64,000 bases of DNA from Rhodanobacter sp. AS-Z3 (GTDB lineage: Bacteria; Pseudomonadota; Gammaproteobacteria; Xanthomonadales; Rhodanobacteraceae): the NCBI RefSeq assembly GCF_029224025.1, contig NZ_CP119392.1, forward strand, positions 328,501 through 392,500, in the 5' to 3' direction. The first letter of the stretch is position 1; each line of letters begins with the position of its first letter. The position numbers were made by a program, and so were the translations under genes. The notes beneath the pieces were generated by a model. It saw nothing but the letters and a program-made list of their open reading frames with translations. It had not been told where the DNA came from and did not search any database. Below are positions 35,727 to 44,361 of the stretch, piece after piece.

Positions 35727-36547
35727 TCCTTTCCCCATCCAAAGTCTTGCAATAAAAATGCGAGTGAATTCACTGCCAACTCTGCATCTCGCCTGGAGAC
35801 GGGTCGCGTCCCACGACTAGCTGCGGCATTGGCCTTCGCGCGACTATGCAAGCTGTTGATCAGGTTGCCGGCGGAGCCACATGACTCTCTCTCGTTTTTC
35901 GCGAGCCAGCCAACAAGTTTGCCAAGGTCTTGCTTGCCACCTGGGTTGGACGCAGGAAACTTTGCGCTGATCAGATGGCATGCCGCATTGCGGCAGGCAT
36001 CAATGACGGATTGAGGCGCCTGAATCGAAGCCGCATCAACAACCGCGTCCATCGATCCCAGCACATCATGTCGATTGGACTCCGGAATCTGATCAGGAAG
36101 TAGCTCAGGAAGAACGCCGAAGAACGTCTTCGACTTGAGCGTGACGTAGTACCCCTCAAGACCCGCTTTCTCGGAGAGAACAACGATCCAACGTGACCTT
36201 GCGCCGTTGTCTCCGAGTTCAACTTCATCTCCAACACCTATCTGGAAATCTGCCGTCTTGTACGAACGATTGACGTCGAAACGATTCACATTGTTGTGCA
36301 GATCGCGATTGGGGAAACGCGAGACAACATCGGCTGGCCAGCTATTGCGCATGTCCTTCTCGAACAGCCGCCCTCGCCGAATACGTGTTGCGGAGTTGAA
36401 ATAGTCTTCAAGGAACAGTAATTCTTGGCCTACTGGCTTTCCCAAGACGGCGAAGGGGAGAATGATCGGATGGCCCTGAATTCGCTGCAGCCAGGACTGG
36501 CTTCCCTCGTACCAGAGCCCTTGAGCCTCCGCGATGAAATGGATCAT
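35723..36547 (-). CDS. Uncharacterised protein with HEPN/Abi-C-like C-terminus
   Basis: 274 residues. No close family recognised. The N-terminal 150 residues are mixed alpha/beta with a beta-rich stretch (VGDEVELGDNGARSRWIVVL). Residues 165-274 are helical, with ACRNAACHLIS, in which R186-N-A-A-C-H191 fits the Rx4H motif of HEPN ribonucleases, followed by NLINSLHSRAKANAA and ELAVNSLAFLLQDFG, resembling abortive-infection C-terminal domains. Overlaps hsdS (ATGA) and the DUF5655 gene (ATGA), so it is translated with both. Reads less GC-rich than housekeeping genes. An anti-phage effector is plausible but unproven. Confidence 0.6.
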   Translation of the reverse strand: MIHFIAEAQGLWYEGSQSWLQRIQGHPIILPFAVLGKPVGQELLFLEDYFNSATRIRRGRLFEKDMRNSWPADVVSRFPNRDLHNNVNRFDVNRSYKTADFQIGVGDEVELGDNGARSRWIVVLSEKAGLEGYYVTLKSKTFFGVLPELLPDQIPESNRHDVLGSMDAVVDAASIQAPQSVIDACRNAACHLISAKFPASNPGGKQDLGKLVGWLAKNERESCGSAGNLINSLHSRAKANAAASRGTRPVSRRDAELAVNSLAFLLQDFGWGKE

Positions 36548-37860
36548 GCGACATGCCTCACATCGATCTTCCCGGTGACGGCGGCGGCAATCAGGGCGCT
36601 GCGGCGCTCCTTGAGCAAAATAATGGCGCGTTCAACAGTACCGGTCAGCTTGTTGAAGTCTGCGATTTCCTTGGTAGCGGCAGAAAGGATTTCGTCCTGC
36701 TCCGCCACCGGGGGCACGGCTATACGGATGTTCTTGAATTCCTCCCAATACAGACGTAGACGGAACTCCGTGATTCCGCGCGAATAGCGGCGAACTTGCT
36801 CGATTGCTTGCGGCGTGCGCAACAGCTGCTCGACAAACATCGTGCGAATTTCACCAAGAGGTCTGGCCACTACGTATGCCGGGCTTACCTGCCCGTGAAC
36901 CATCACCGTTCCGAAGCTACCCTGCCAAGCCCGCATCATGTTGTACGTAAGGTCGTTCGGAGCGACGCGCTTGTACTTTGACCTGTCGTCGCTTCGGGTG
37001 ACCTTGCGATCCATTTCGGCGTCACCCAGTTCTTTGTCGGAAACGCCGTCGTGAATTGAAACACTGAGAATGGGAAGCTCGTCATTTCCAAGTTCTGCGA
37101 TCTCTCTGTAGACCGACGCCAAACGCAGTACATACCAATGTGCCGGCACTTCGCCCAGCCACGGCACGCCGGAGTCTTGCATCGGGGCGCTGGGGTTGAG
37201 ACCGCGGGTGACGGCGTGAGAGATGGTGGCCTGGCGCTTTTCGGCCAGCAGCGTCAGCAGCTTTTCCTGCTCGGCAATCAGCGCATCGATCTTGCCGGTC
37301 TCGCGATCGAGGAAGGCGGCGATGACTGATTGCTCAGGTAATGGAGGCAGCGGGACTATTGTCCCAGCAAGGTAAGCGTGCTCGATGCTCTCGACTGTCG
37401 CGCCCTGCTTTGCCCATGCAAGCAAAAGTACGTCATTCAATCCCTGAACCCATCGTAGGAAGAAGTCACTGGTCGCCAACTGCTCGGAAAAACGAAGAGC
37501 TTTCATGTCTTGATTCAGAGCAACCGGCACATCATTGATAGCTACCGGAATCGTGTGCTTTAGGATTCCCGAGCGGACGACCATGAGCAATCGTCCTGGA
37601 TCGACGAGTGAGGATGAGCTACTCGATAACCCCTCGTCGGTGATGCACTCCTCTGCACCCTTGATCCTCTCGAACTTCATATCCTTCGGCGAGACCCACG
37701 GAATATCTCCGTTCCAGAACGCCAGGTTGTCGCGACTCGGCGTGCCGCCTCCGCAGAACTGGGTGAACTCCCTCACTTTGTACGGCATCCAATGTGCGGG
37801 CACTTCACCAATCCAAGCCACTCCGCTGTCTTTGTAATCCGCATACCTTGGCAAGCTCAT
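36544..37860 (-). CDS. hsdS: Type I restriction enzyme specificity subunit
   Basis: 438 residues from ATG at 37860; an upstream in-frame start at 37887 is the alternative. Two target-recognition domains, each opened by a repeat of the form DSGVAWIGEVPAHW (about 10-25) and DSGVPWLGEVPAHW (about 235-250) and closed by conserved helices (PLPPLPEQSVIAAFLDRETG with KIDALIAEQEKLLTLLAEKR; VPPVAEQDEILSAATKEIAD). Defines the bipartite DNA target of the HsdMS methylase. The first domain contains a run of six serines. Reads less GC-rich than hsdM, as usual for variable TRDs. Confidence 0.95.
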   Translation of the reverse strand: MSLPRYADYKDSGVAWIGEVPAHWMPYKVREFTQFCGGGTPSRDNLAFWNGDIPWVSPKDMKFERIKGAEECITDEGLSSSSSSLVDPGRLLMVVRSGILKHTIPVAINDVPVALNQDMKALRFSEQLATSDFFLRWVQGLNDVLLLAWAKQGATVESIEHAYLAGTIVPLPPLPEQSVIAAFLDRETGKIDALIAEQEKLLTLLAEKRQATISHAVTRGLNPSAPMQDSGVPWLGEVPAHWYVLRLASVYREIAELGNDELPILSVSIHDGVSDKELGDAEMDRKVTRSDDRSKYKRVAPNDLTYNMMRAWQGSFGTVMVHGQVSPAYVVARPLGEIRTMFVEQLLRTPQAIEQVRRYSRGITEFRLRLYWEEFKNIRIAVPPVAEQDEILSAATKEIADFNKLTGTVERAIILLKERRSALIAAAVTGKIDVRHVA

Positions 37861-37963
37861 CGCATGCACCACAAAGCGCAAAGCCACTGAATTCCTGCTT
37901 TCACGGGAATGACTACGGGCGCGTTGACCAACGCCGTTGAGAGCGTGGCTTCGATGAAGTGGC

Positions 37964-39802
37964 TCATTCAGCCAACTCCCCTAGCATCGCCATGATTCGC
38001 GCCGACACCGCCTTCAACTCTTCGTCGATCGCATGCAGATCACGCGGCGGCTCGAACACATAGAAGTGGCGATTGAACGGGATCTCGTAGCCGACCTTGC
38101 TCTTGGCTTCGTCGATCCACGCGTCGGGCGCATGCGGTAGCACTTCGCGTTCGAAGTAGGCCTGGATGTCCTCGCCCAGCGGCACGTTCTCGGTGTCGCG
38201 CAATGAACTATCCGGCTGCGGTTTGCCTTTGAGCTTGCCCTTCTGGCCAAGCACGATGTTACCGGCCTCATCGCGCAGCGGCCGCTCGACGGTGATCGTG
38301 GTGTAGCCAAAATCCTCGTTCTTGAAGATGCGCGCCAGCGGCGCGACTTTCAGCTTGCCGCCTTCCGGTGGTTCGAGTGCGAACTCGGCGGCGGCGATCA
38401 CCTGGCGACCCACTTCCTTGCCGTTAGCATCGAACACGTTGGCCAGTTCGGCTTCGGCGAAGTCACCGAACAGACGGGTGACGGTGGCGATGTGTTCGTC
38501 GCTCATTTCCTTGCGCTTGCTGCCGAGGCTTTTGCGCATTTTCTGCCAGAAGCTGCTGCCGTCGATCAGTTGCACGGTGCCCTTGCGGTCGTCGGGCTTC
38601 TTGTTGGAGAGAATCCACACGTAGGTGGCGATGCCGGTGTTGTAGAACATGTCGGTGGGCAGGCCGATGATGGCTTCCACCAGATCGTTCTCCAGCACGT
38701 AGCGGCGGATCTCGGACTCGCCACTGCCGGCGCTACCGGTGAACAGCGGCGAGCCGTTGAGCACGATGCCGAAGCGACTGCCGCCGTCGACGGCCGGGCG
38801 CATCTTGGCGATCAGGTGCAGCAGGAACAGCATGGAACCGTCGGACACGCGTGGCAGACCGGGGCCGAAGCGGCCATCGAAGCCTTTCTGTTCGTGCTCG
38901 CTGCGAATCGTCTTCTCGACCTTCTTCCATTCCACGCCGAACGGCGGGTTGGACAGCATGTAGTCGAACTTGCGCCCGCCGTGGCCGTCTTCGCTGAGCG
39001 TGTTGCCAGCGATGATGTTGGACACGTCCTGCCCGCGGATCAGCATGTCGGCCTTGCAGATGGCGTAGGACTCGTCGTTCAACTCCTGCCCGAACAGGGT
39101 GAGCCGCGCGGCGGGGTTGTGCTGCAGCAAGTGCTCGGCGGCGACCGAGAGCATGCCGCCGGTGCCTGCCGTGGGATCGTAGATGGTGCGTACCACGGCG
39201 TTGCCGGAGGCCAGCACGTCATCGTCCTCGATGAAGATGAGGTTGACCATCAGGCGGATCACTTCGCGCGGGGTGAAGTGCTCGCCGGCGGTTTCGTTGG
39301 ATAGCTCAGCGAACTTGCGGATCAGCTCCTCGAACACCAGACCCATCTGCGCGTTGTCTACCGCGTCCGGATGCAGATCAAAGTTGGCGAACTTCTCGGT
39401 GACCAGGTACAGCAGGTCGGCCTTGGCCAGCCGCTCGACCTGCGCATGGAAGTCGAAGCGCTCGAAGATGTCGCGCGCCTCGGGCGAGAAGCCCTGGATG
39501 TAGCTGTAGAGGTTCTGGCGGATGTGGTCCTGATCGCCCAGCAGTTTGGGCAGATCCAGCGGCGAGGTGTTGTAGAACGACTGCTTCGCCTTGCGCAGCA
39601 GGAATGGATCGGGGTTCAGACCCGTCTTGGTCTTGGCCTCGAACTCGGCCAGCACCGCCGGCTTGGTCGACGCCAGCACGCAATCCAGACGACGCAGCAC
39701 GGTGAACGGCAGGATCACCCGCCCGTATTCGGATTGCTTGTAATCACCGCGCAACAGATCGGCGACGGACCAGATGAGGGCGGAAAGGGAGGTTTGGTTC
39801 AT
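37964..39802 (-). CDS. hsdM: Type I restriction enzyme methylase subunit (N6-adenine)
   Basis: 612 residues from ATG at 39802 ([19 protein letters not shown]); the longer frame to 40012 has an unlikely N-terminus. N-terminal HsdM helical domain ([15 protein letters not shown]), [14 protein letters not shown]-binding motif I PTAGTGGM, and catalytic NPPFG. The C-terminal part binds HsdS. Likely first gene of the minus-strand island operon. The conserved core makes host DNA methylation very likely functional. Confidence 0.97.
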   Translation of the reverse strand: MNQTSLSALIWSVADLLRGDYKQSEYGRVILPFTVLRRLDCVLASTKPAVLAEFEAKTKTGLNPDPFLLRKAKQSFYNTSPLDLPKLLGDQDHIRQNLYSYIQGFSPEARDIFERFDFHAQVERLAKADLLYLVTEKFANFDLHPDAVDNAQMGLVFEELIRKFAELSNETAGEHFTPREVIRLMVNLIFIEDDDVLASGNAVVRTIYDPTAGTGGMLSVAAEHLLQHNPAARLTLFGQELNDESYAICKADMLIRGQDVSNIIAGNTLSEDGHGGRKFDYMLSNPPFGVEWKKVEKTIRSEHEQKGFDGRFGPGLPRVSDGSMLFLLHLIAKMRPAVDGGSRFGIVLNGSPLFTGSAGSGESEIRRYVLENDLVEAIIGLPTDMFYNTGIATYVWILSNKKPDDRKGTVQLIDGSSFWQKMRKSLGSKRKEMSDEHIATVTRLFGDFAEAELANVFDANGKEVGRQVIAAAEFALEPPEGGKLKVAPLARIFKNEDFGYTTITVERPLRDEAGNIVLGQKGKLKGKPQPDSSLRDTENVPLGEDIQAYFEREVLPHAPDAWIDEAKSKVGYEIPFNRHFYVFEPPRDLHAIDEELKAVSARIMAMLGELAE

Positions 39803-39935
39803 GCGGTGCAGTAGTCTCGGAGCGACAGAACAGGTACCCGCTAAATTACCACCGTGCGGGCAGTCAGCTGCGATGCGCGAGCTGCATCCAACGCAGATAG
39901 GAGCCGAAGCTCCGCCAATCATCTGAGGAATGGGC

Positions 39936-40694
39936 ATGACCAGCGTCGTCGAATCACTTTCCGGGTGGCAGGAGGGTGATCTGAAGAATCTTGCCTCGCT
40001 GCTTGAGATCAAGGGCGCCGTGAGTGCCGACTCGTTGGCTTGCGGACTGAAGTGGCTCTTTCACTCCAAGGTAGGCGCGGAAGCCGAGGCCGCCAGCAAG
40101 AACACATGGGCGAAACTGCGCAAGGATGGCACGCGAGTCACCGCAGACTCGCTACGGTCCACACCGTCGTTTGAAGAACTGCTTGATGGCGCCTGTCAGC
40201 ATCTAAAGGCTTTTGAAATGAATGCGTCCACGGCCGAGAAGGAGGTGTTCCTGTCTCAAGCGGTGATCATCGAGGCGCTGCAGGGAATGAAGCCGCGCGA
40301 GCGGGTGACCTTCTTCGCGACGCTGGTTGACGTTGACTCAATCGTTGGTGGGGTCAAGCTCAAGGGGCAGAGCTTTTCCGGACCCATGACGTCAATGGCC
40401 ATGATGGGCGCCGCACAGGCATCCGGGTTTGGGGTTTATCTGGCATCGACGACAGCGCTGGGATTTCTGACCCACGCGGTGGGCGTCACCCTGCCCTTTG
40501 CTTTCTACGCAGGCTTGTCCAGCAGCATCGCATTCGTGATTGGTCCGGCCGGATGGTTATCCATCGCGGCATGGAGCTCCTGGAAACTGATGCAGCCCGA
40601 GTGGAGGAAGATCGTCAAAGGGCTCATTTACATCATCGCGAGGAATTCGCGGGGCCAGTCTTTGTGCCTCCCCGACCCCGGGCTTCCCCGCTGA
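39936..40694 (+). CDS. YaaW/DUF3944-like protein with C-terminal hydrophobic domain
   Basis: 252 residues from ATG at 39936 with GAGG at 7 bp (an ATG at 39930 is possible). Soluble helical N-terminus, then two hydrophobic Gly/Ala-rich segments from about residue 150 ([55 protein letters not shown]). This layout recalls the uncharacterised YaaW family, but the match is by eye. Divergent from hsdM (about 130-bp shared promoter region). The last 15 residues ([14 protein letters not shown]) look unrelated to the fold and may come from a frameshift. Confidence 0.62.
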   Translation: MTSVVESLSGWQEGDLKNLASLLEIKGAVSADSLACGLKWLFHSKVGAEAEAASKNTWAKLRKDGTRVTADSLRSTPSFEELLDGACQHLKAFEMNASTAEKEVFLSQAVIIEALQGMKPRERVTFFATLVDVDSIVGGVKLKGQSFSGPMTSMAMMGAAQASGFGVYLASTTALGFLTHAVGVTLPFAFYAGLSSSIAFVIGPAGWLSIAAWSSWKLMQPEWRKIVKGLIYIIARNSRGQSLCLPDPGLPR

Positions 40695-40749
40695 GCGACT
40701 GAGCGACCGGGAACACGAGCTCAGATTGTTTCTGGCTGCGTCGCAGTGA

Positions 40750-40818
40750 ACCAACGAGAGCCTGCACGAGATCGCCAAGCGACAAGGTGTTGACCGGGAT
40801 GAGCGAAACGCGATCTGA
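40750..40818 (+). pseudogene. Possible serine-recombinase C-terminal remnant
   Basis: A short frame reading ESLHEIAKRQGVDRDERNAI resembles the helix-turn-helix that follows the catalytic domain of phage-type serine recombinases (SLxEIAxRxGVDRSYV). It is interrupted by stops on both sides, and neighbouring frames read coding-like as well. Position between the island and tRNA-Met would fit a decayed integration module. By-eye match only. Confidence 0.25.
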
Positions 40819-40957
40819 CCGCGGCCATCTACCGTCATACCTACCGTAAACAATGGCTGGCTACATGGGCTGAAGTGGCCCAGTGACTAGCCAAAGAGCC
40901 CGGCACCTGTGCTGTTGCAAGGTCTGCCGAGCGGCGTCAATGTTCCACTGAGATGTT

Positions 40958-41034
40958 TGGTGGCTATAGGTGGACTCGAACCACCGACCTCGGCATTATG
41001 AGTGCCACGCTCTAACCAGCTGAGCTACATAGCC
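40958..41034 (-). tRNA. tRNA-Met (CAT), CCA encoded
   Basis: Full cloverleaf on the minus strand: acceptor GGCTATG pairs with CATAGCC-type 3' arm, D-loop AGCTCAGCTGGTTAGAGC, anticodon loop CTCATAA with CAT, T-loop GGTTCGAGTCC, and encoded CCA at 40958-40960. Its sequence resembles elongator tRNA-Met more than the tRNA-Ile with modified CAT. It borders the restriction island and may be its attachment site. Confidence 0.95.
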
Positions 41035-41213
41035 ATTTGGATAACCGCCGGGCTGGATCGAAAGGATCACCGCCGGGGCGCGGAAGTGTAGTGGGAAGGA
41101 CGCGTTCGTTCAAGTCGGCAGCTTGCTGCTGGTTCGCGGGCTGTGGTTGAATCGGCTTCAGGGCTTGGGTGTGGTTGGCAGGATTACCGCGCCGTTTGGC
41201 TGCAGGAGGCGAC

Positions 41214-41771
41214 ATGATTGATGTAGATGGCTACCGTCCGAATGTCGGCATCGTGCTGCTGAACGCAGACGGGCAGCTGTTCTGGGCGCGCCGGGTCAAT
41301 CGTGATGGCTGGCAGTTTCCGCAGGGCGGCATGCGCACGGATGAGACGCCGCTGGAGGCGATGTACCGCGAGCTTGAAGAAGAAACCGGGCTGGCGGCGC
41401 ACCACGTAGAGGTGATCACCGCCACCCACGGCTGGCTGAAGTACCGCCTGCCCAACCGGTATGTGCGCCATCACCAGCGGCCGACGTGCATTGGCCAGAA
41501 GCAGGTGTGGTTTCTGCTGAAGCTGGTGGGTGGCGAGGAGTCGCTGAAGCTGGACGCTTGCGACAAGCCGGAGTTCGACATCTGGCGCTGGGTGGATTTC
41601 TGGTACCCCGCGGCCCACGTGGTGAACTTCAAGCGCGAAGTGTATGAGCGCGCGCTGCGCCATTTCGCGCCGCTGGTGGAGAATTTGTTCAGCGTTGAAC
41701 TGGGCACCATACCGCCGCGCGACGAAGCCGGCACGCCATCCACACCACCGAGCGGACGCGCGGTGGCCTGA
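41214..41771 (+). CDS. rppH: RNA pyrophosphohydrolase
   Basis: 185 residues from ATG at 41214 with AGGAGG at 5 bp; an upstream in-frame start (41169) lacks a site. N-terminus [20 protein letters not shown] and the Nudix box G38-x5-E-x7-RELEEETGL are canonical for RppH, which removes pyrophosphate from mRNA 5' ends to trigger decay. The C-terminal 20 residues ([15 protein letters not shown]) are low-complexity, as in other members. Confidence 0.95.
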   Translation: MIDVDGYRPNVGIVLLNADGQLFWARRVNRDGWQFPQGGMRTDETPLEAMYRELEEETGLAAHHVEVITATHGWLKYRLPNRYVRHHQRPTCIGQKQVWFLLKLVGGEESLKLDACDKPEFDIWRWVDFWYPAAHVVNFKREVYERALRHFAPLVENLFSVELGTIPPRDEAGTPSTPPSGRAVA

Positions 41772-41815
41772 ATTCGCTGGCTGAATATCAGAGTACTGGT
41801 CGCAGACTGATTGTT

Positions 41816-41831
41816 GACAATCATTCGCATT
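41816..41831. promoter_or_regulatory. Fur box upstream of bfd
   Basis: GACAATCATTCGCATT differs in only two positions from the core of the classical iron box (GATAATCATTCTCATT). It ends 18 bp before the bfd ATG, so it would overlap the promoter and repress it when iron is plentiful. Confidence 0.7.
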
Positions 41832-41849
41832 CGCGTTCTCATGCGCTGC

Positions 41850-42047
41850 ATGTATATCTGCATGTGCAATGCCGTTACCGATCACGACATCCGCCGCGAA
41901 GCAGCGGCTGGCGTGCAGACGTTTGCCGAGTTGCAGGCGCGCACCGGTTGTTCGGACTGCTGCGGCAGTTGTGACAGCGAAGCACGCGCCACGTTTGACC
42001 AGGCACGCTCGCAGGTCATCTGCCAGCTGCCGCTCGTCAGCGCCTGA
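41850..42047 (+). CDS. bfd: Bacterioferritin-associated ferredoxin
   Basis: 65 residues from ATG at 41850. Ligand Cys at 4, 6, 38 and 41 (MYICMCNAV ... CSDCCGSC), the C-x-C-x31-C-x2-C spacing of Bfd [2Fe-2S] proteins. It reduces the bacterioferritin mineral to release iron. An alternative start at 41841 would add three residues. Fur box upstream, and the bacterioferritin gene downstream, fit iron-responsive use. Confidence 0.92.
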   Translation: MYICMCNAVTDHDIRREAAAGVQTFAELQARTGCSDCCGSCDSEARATFDQARSQVICQLPLVSA

Positions 42048-42182
42048 GTCTTTCCCATCGCGTTCCTCTTGATCCGGCCGGAGCCTGCTCCGCATGCTGG
42101 ATCAACGGCGTTCCATTCTCATTCCCTCACTGGCGGCACAGAGTTTGTATAGTCGGGGAAGTTTTCGATTGGAGTGGAAGCC

Positions 42183-42653
42183 ATGAAGGGTGATGCCAGG
42201 GTCATCGAGTTTTTGAACAAGGTGCTCTACAACGAGCTGACCGCGATCAACCAGTATTTCCTGCATTGCCGCATGCTCAAGGATTGGGGCTATACCGAGC
42301 TGGCCGCGCACGAATACAAGGAGTCGATCGAGGAGATGAGGCACGCCGATCACCTGATTGAACGCATCCTGTTCCTCGACGGCCTGCCGAACCTGCAGCA
42401 CCTGGGCAAGCTGCGCATCGGCGAGAACGCGATCGAGTCGATGCAGGGCGACCTGGATCTGGAGCTGGCCGCGGTGAAGGACCTGCGCGAGGCGATTGCG
42501 CACGCCGAAGGCATCGCCGACTACATCAGCCGCGATCTGTTCAAAGACATTCTGCATGACGAGGAAGAACACATCGACTGGCTGGAGACTCAGTTCAGCC
42601 TGATCAAGGACATCGGCGCGGAGCGCTACCTGCAAAGCAAGATGGCGAGCTGA
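42183..42653 (+). CDS. bfr: Bacterioferritin
   Basis: 156 residues from ATG at 42183 (GGAG at 8 bp; GTG at 42174 rejected). All ferroxidase ligands are present: E18, E51, H54, E94, E127, H130, with Y25 and haem ligand M52 (EEMRHADH). Stores iron as a ferric mineral in a 24-mer. Partner of Bfd encoded 135 bp upstream; a weak CATTCTCATT element near 42113-42124 might be a second Fur site. Confidence 0.96.
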   Translation: MKGDARVIEFLNKVLYNELTAINQYFLHCRMLKDWGYTELAAHEYKESIEEMRHADHLIERILFLDGLPNLQHLGKLRIGENAIESMQGDLDLELAAVKDLREAIAHAEGIADYISRDLFKDILHDEEEHIDWLETQFSLIKDIGAERYLQSKMAS

Positions 42654-42669
42654 AGCCCACTGCTGCAAG

Positions 42670-42696
42670 CGGGAGATCACGCGATTCGTGCTCCCG
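42670..42696 (+). terminator. Weak hairpin after bfr
   Basis: CGGGAG...CACG pairs with CGTG...CTCCCG around a 5-base loop (arms 42670-42681 and 42687-42696), 16 bp after the bfr stop. It is followed by TTCCTTG rather than a clean T-run, so termination is uncertain. Confidence 0.4.
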
Positions 42697-42755
42697 TTCC
42701 TTGACGCTTCCGTCACGCGGCGGCTATACCTTGGGTTTTCCCCGGATGCCACTGC

Positions 42756-43511
42756 ATGGCTTCACGACCACCACCGCGTTTCGTCGTGCGTCGACACGAC
42801 GACACCGGCCATCGCCGACATTGGTGGTGGCTGGGTCTGGCGTGGCTGGGCAGTCTGCTGGCGGTTGGCTTGGTGGTGACGGCGTTCAACCGGCATGGCA
42901 ATGCGCCGGCCGCCGTGGAGAGCAAGCAGCAACGCGCCCTGCTGGCCCAGATCGACGACTTGAAGCAGCAGCTTGCCAACCTGCAACGCTCGGCCCAGGT
43001 TACTGACGTAGCCACGCGTTCGCTGCGTGGCACGTTGGCGCAGCGCGAGGAAGAACTCAGCGGGCTGCGCGCGGACCTTGGGTTCTATGCGCGACTGGTC
43101 GGTGGCGATGCCCAGCGGCAAGGACTGAAGCTGCAGGAAGTGAAGCTGCAGCCGATCGTCGGTTCACGTGGCTGGAACCTCAGCCTCAGCCTGACCCAGA
43201 ATGCGAAGCGCGGCGACGAGCTTTCCGGCCATGCGACTGTCAGCGTGGAAGGGCTGCGCGGTGACAAGGTCGCCCGATTGGACTGGCCCGAGTTGGGCGA
43301 TGCCGCGCAGAAGGATGGCATCCCGTTCCAGTTCACCTATTTCCAGCAGTTGCACGGCACCATCGTGCTGCCGGCGGGTTTCCGCCCGACGCGACTGCGT
43401 ATCACCGTGAAGCCCGCCGACGGGGACGCGGTCAACCGTACCGTCGCCTGGGGCGACGCACTGAGCGGCAACATCACGACTGCCCAAGGGGACCACGATG
43501 CTCAACCGTAG
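42756..43511 (+). CDS. DUF6776-like membrane-anchored coiled-coil protein
   Basis: 251 residues. Short basic N-terminus, one membrane helix (WWWLGLAWLGSLLAVGLVVT, 23-43), a coiled coil (QQRALLAQIDDLKQQLANLQ, TLAQREEELSGLRADLGFYA), then a beta-rich periplasmic domain. This matches the uncharacterised DUF6776 layout as I remember it. Its stop lies downstream of the bactofilin start (14-bp overlap), suggesting a shared envelope or cell-shape role. No enzymatic motif. Confidence 0.75.
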   Translation: MASRPPPRFVVRRHDDTGHRRHWWWLGLAWLGSLLAVGLVVTAFNRHGNAPAAVESKQQRALLAQIDDLKQQLANLQRSAQVTDVATRSLRGTLAQREEELSGLRADLGFYARLVGGDAQRQGLKLQEVKLQPIVGSRGWNLSLSLTQNAKRGDELSGHATVSVEGLRGDKVARLDWPELGDAAQKDGIPFQFTYFQQLHGTIVLPAGFRPTRLRITVKPADGDAVNRTVAWGDALSGNITTAQGDHDAQP

Positions 43512-43935
43512 ACGCAAAGACCGCAATGAGCAGGCGACTCGCAACAACGAAACCAGCCTGATTGCACGCGGCACCTCGATTCGCGGCGACGTGCAATTCA
43601 GCGGCGCCCTGCACGTGGACGGCCGTATCGAGGGCAGTGTGATCGGCGACGGCGAGAACGCCATGTTCACCCTCAGCGAGCACGGTCAGGTGCATGGCGA
43701 AATCCACGTGCCCCATGCGGTGATCAACGGCCACGTGACCGGCGATGTGCATGTGACCGCGCGGCTGGAACTGGCGGCGCTGGCACGCATTGACGGTGAC
43801 TTGCGTTATCACACGCTGGAAATGGCGGCCGGCGCCCAGGTCAACGGGCGCATCGCACGCCAGGCCGACGAAACCCAGCGCAACCTGCCTGCACCGGCGC
43901 AAGATGCCGACACGGACGAGGCGACAACCGCCTGA
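43498..43935 (+). CDS. Bactofilin (polymer-forming cytoskeletal protein)
   Basis: 145 residues. Disordered N-terminus and C-terminus flank a right-handed beta-helix: SIRGDVQFSGALHVDGRIEG, LSEHGQVHGEIHVPHAVING, HVTGDVHVTARLELAALARI. Self-assembles into membrane-associated filaments. Start overlaps the preceding membrane protein gene, so the pair is probably coupled, with the membrane protein a possible anchor. Confidence 0.92.
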   Translation: MLNRRRKDRNEQATRNNETSLIARGTSIRGDVQFSGALHVDGRIEGSVIGDGENAMFTLSEHGQVHGEIHVPHAVINGHVTGDVHVTARLELAALARIDGDLRYHTLEMAAGAQVNGRIARQADETQRNLPAPAQDADTDEATTA

Positions 43936-43981
43936 CGCGCTATGCTTGGCTATAGCTCGCCACGCCCCCAGTTAGAAGACC

Positions 43982-44350
43982 ATGGAAACTTTCGTCCCGA
44001 TCCCCGACTACCAGAGCAGCGGCACCCCGCTGATCTTTACCGCTGCGGCCGCGCACAAGGTCCATGAGCTGATTGCCGAAGAAGGCAACCCGGCACTGAA
44101 GCTGCGCGTATACATCTCCGGCGGCGGTTGCTCGGGCTTCCAGTACGGCTTCACCTTTGACGAAGCGCAGGCCGAAGACGACCTGGCGGTGGAGCGTGAT
44201 GGCGTCACCTTGCTGTGCGATCCGTTGTCACTGCAATACCTGGGCGGCGCGCAGATCGACTACGCGGAAAACCTCAGCGGCGCGCAGTTCGTGATCAGCA
44301 ATCCGAACGCGAAGACCACCTGCGGTTGCGGCTCGTCGTTCTCCGCCTGA
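43982..44350 (+). CDS. erpA: Iron-sulfur cluster insertion protein
   Basis: 122 residues, A-type carrier with Cys50 (GGGCSG), Cys114 and Cys116 (TCGCGSSF). Delivers Fe-S clusters to respiratory and isoprenoid enzymes. The start [10 protein letters not shown] precedes the conserved domain by about 18 residues. Confidence 0.95.
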   Translation: METFVPIPDYQSSGTPLIFTAAAAHKVHELIAEEGNPALKLRVYISGGGCSGFQYGFTFDEAQAEDDLAVERDGVTLLCDPLSLQYLGGAQIDYAENLSGAQFVISNPNAKTTCGCGSSFSA

Positions 44351-44361
44351 GGTAACCAGCG

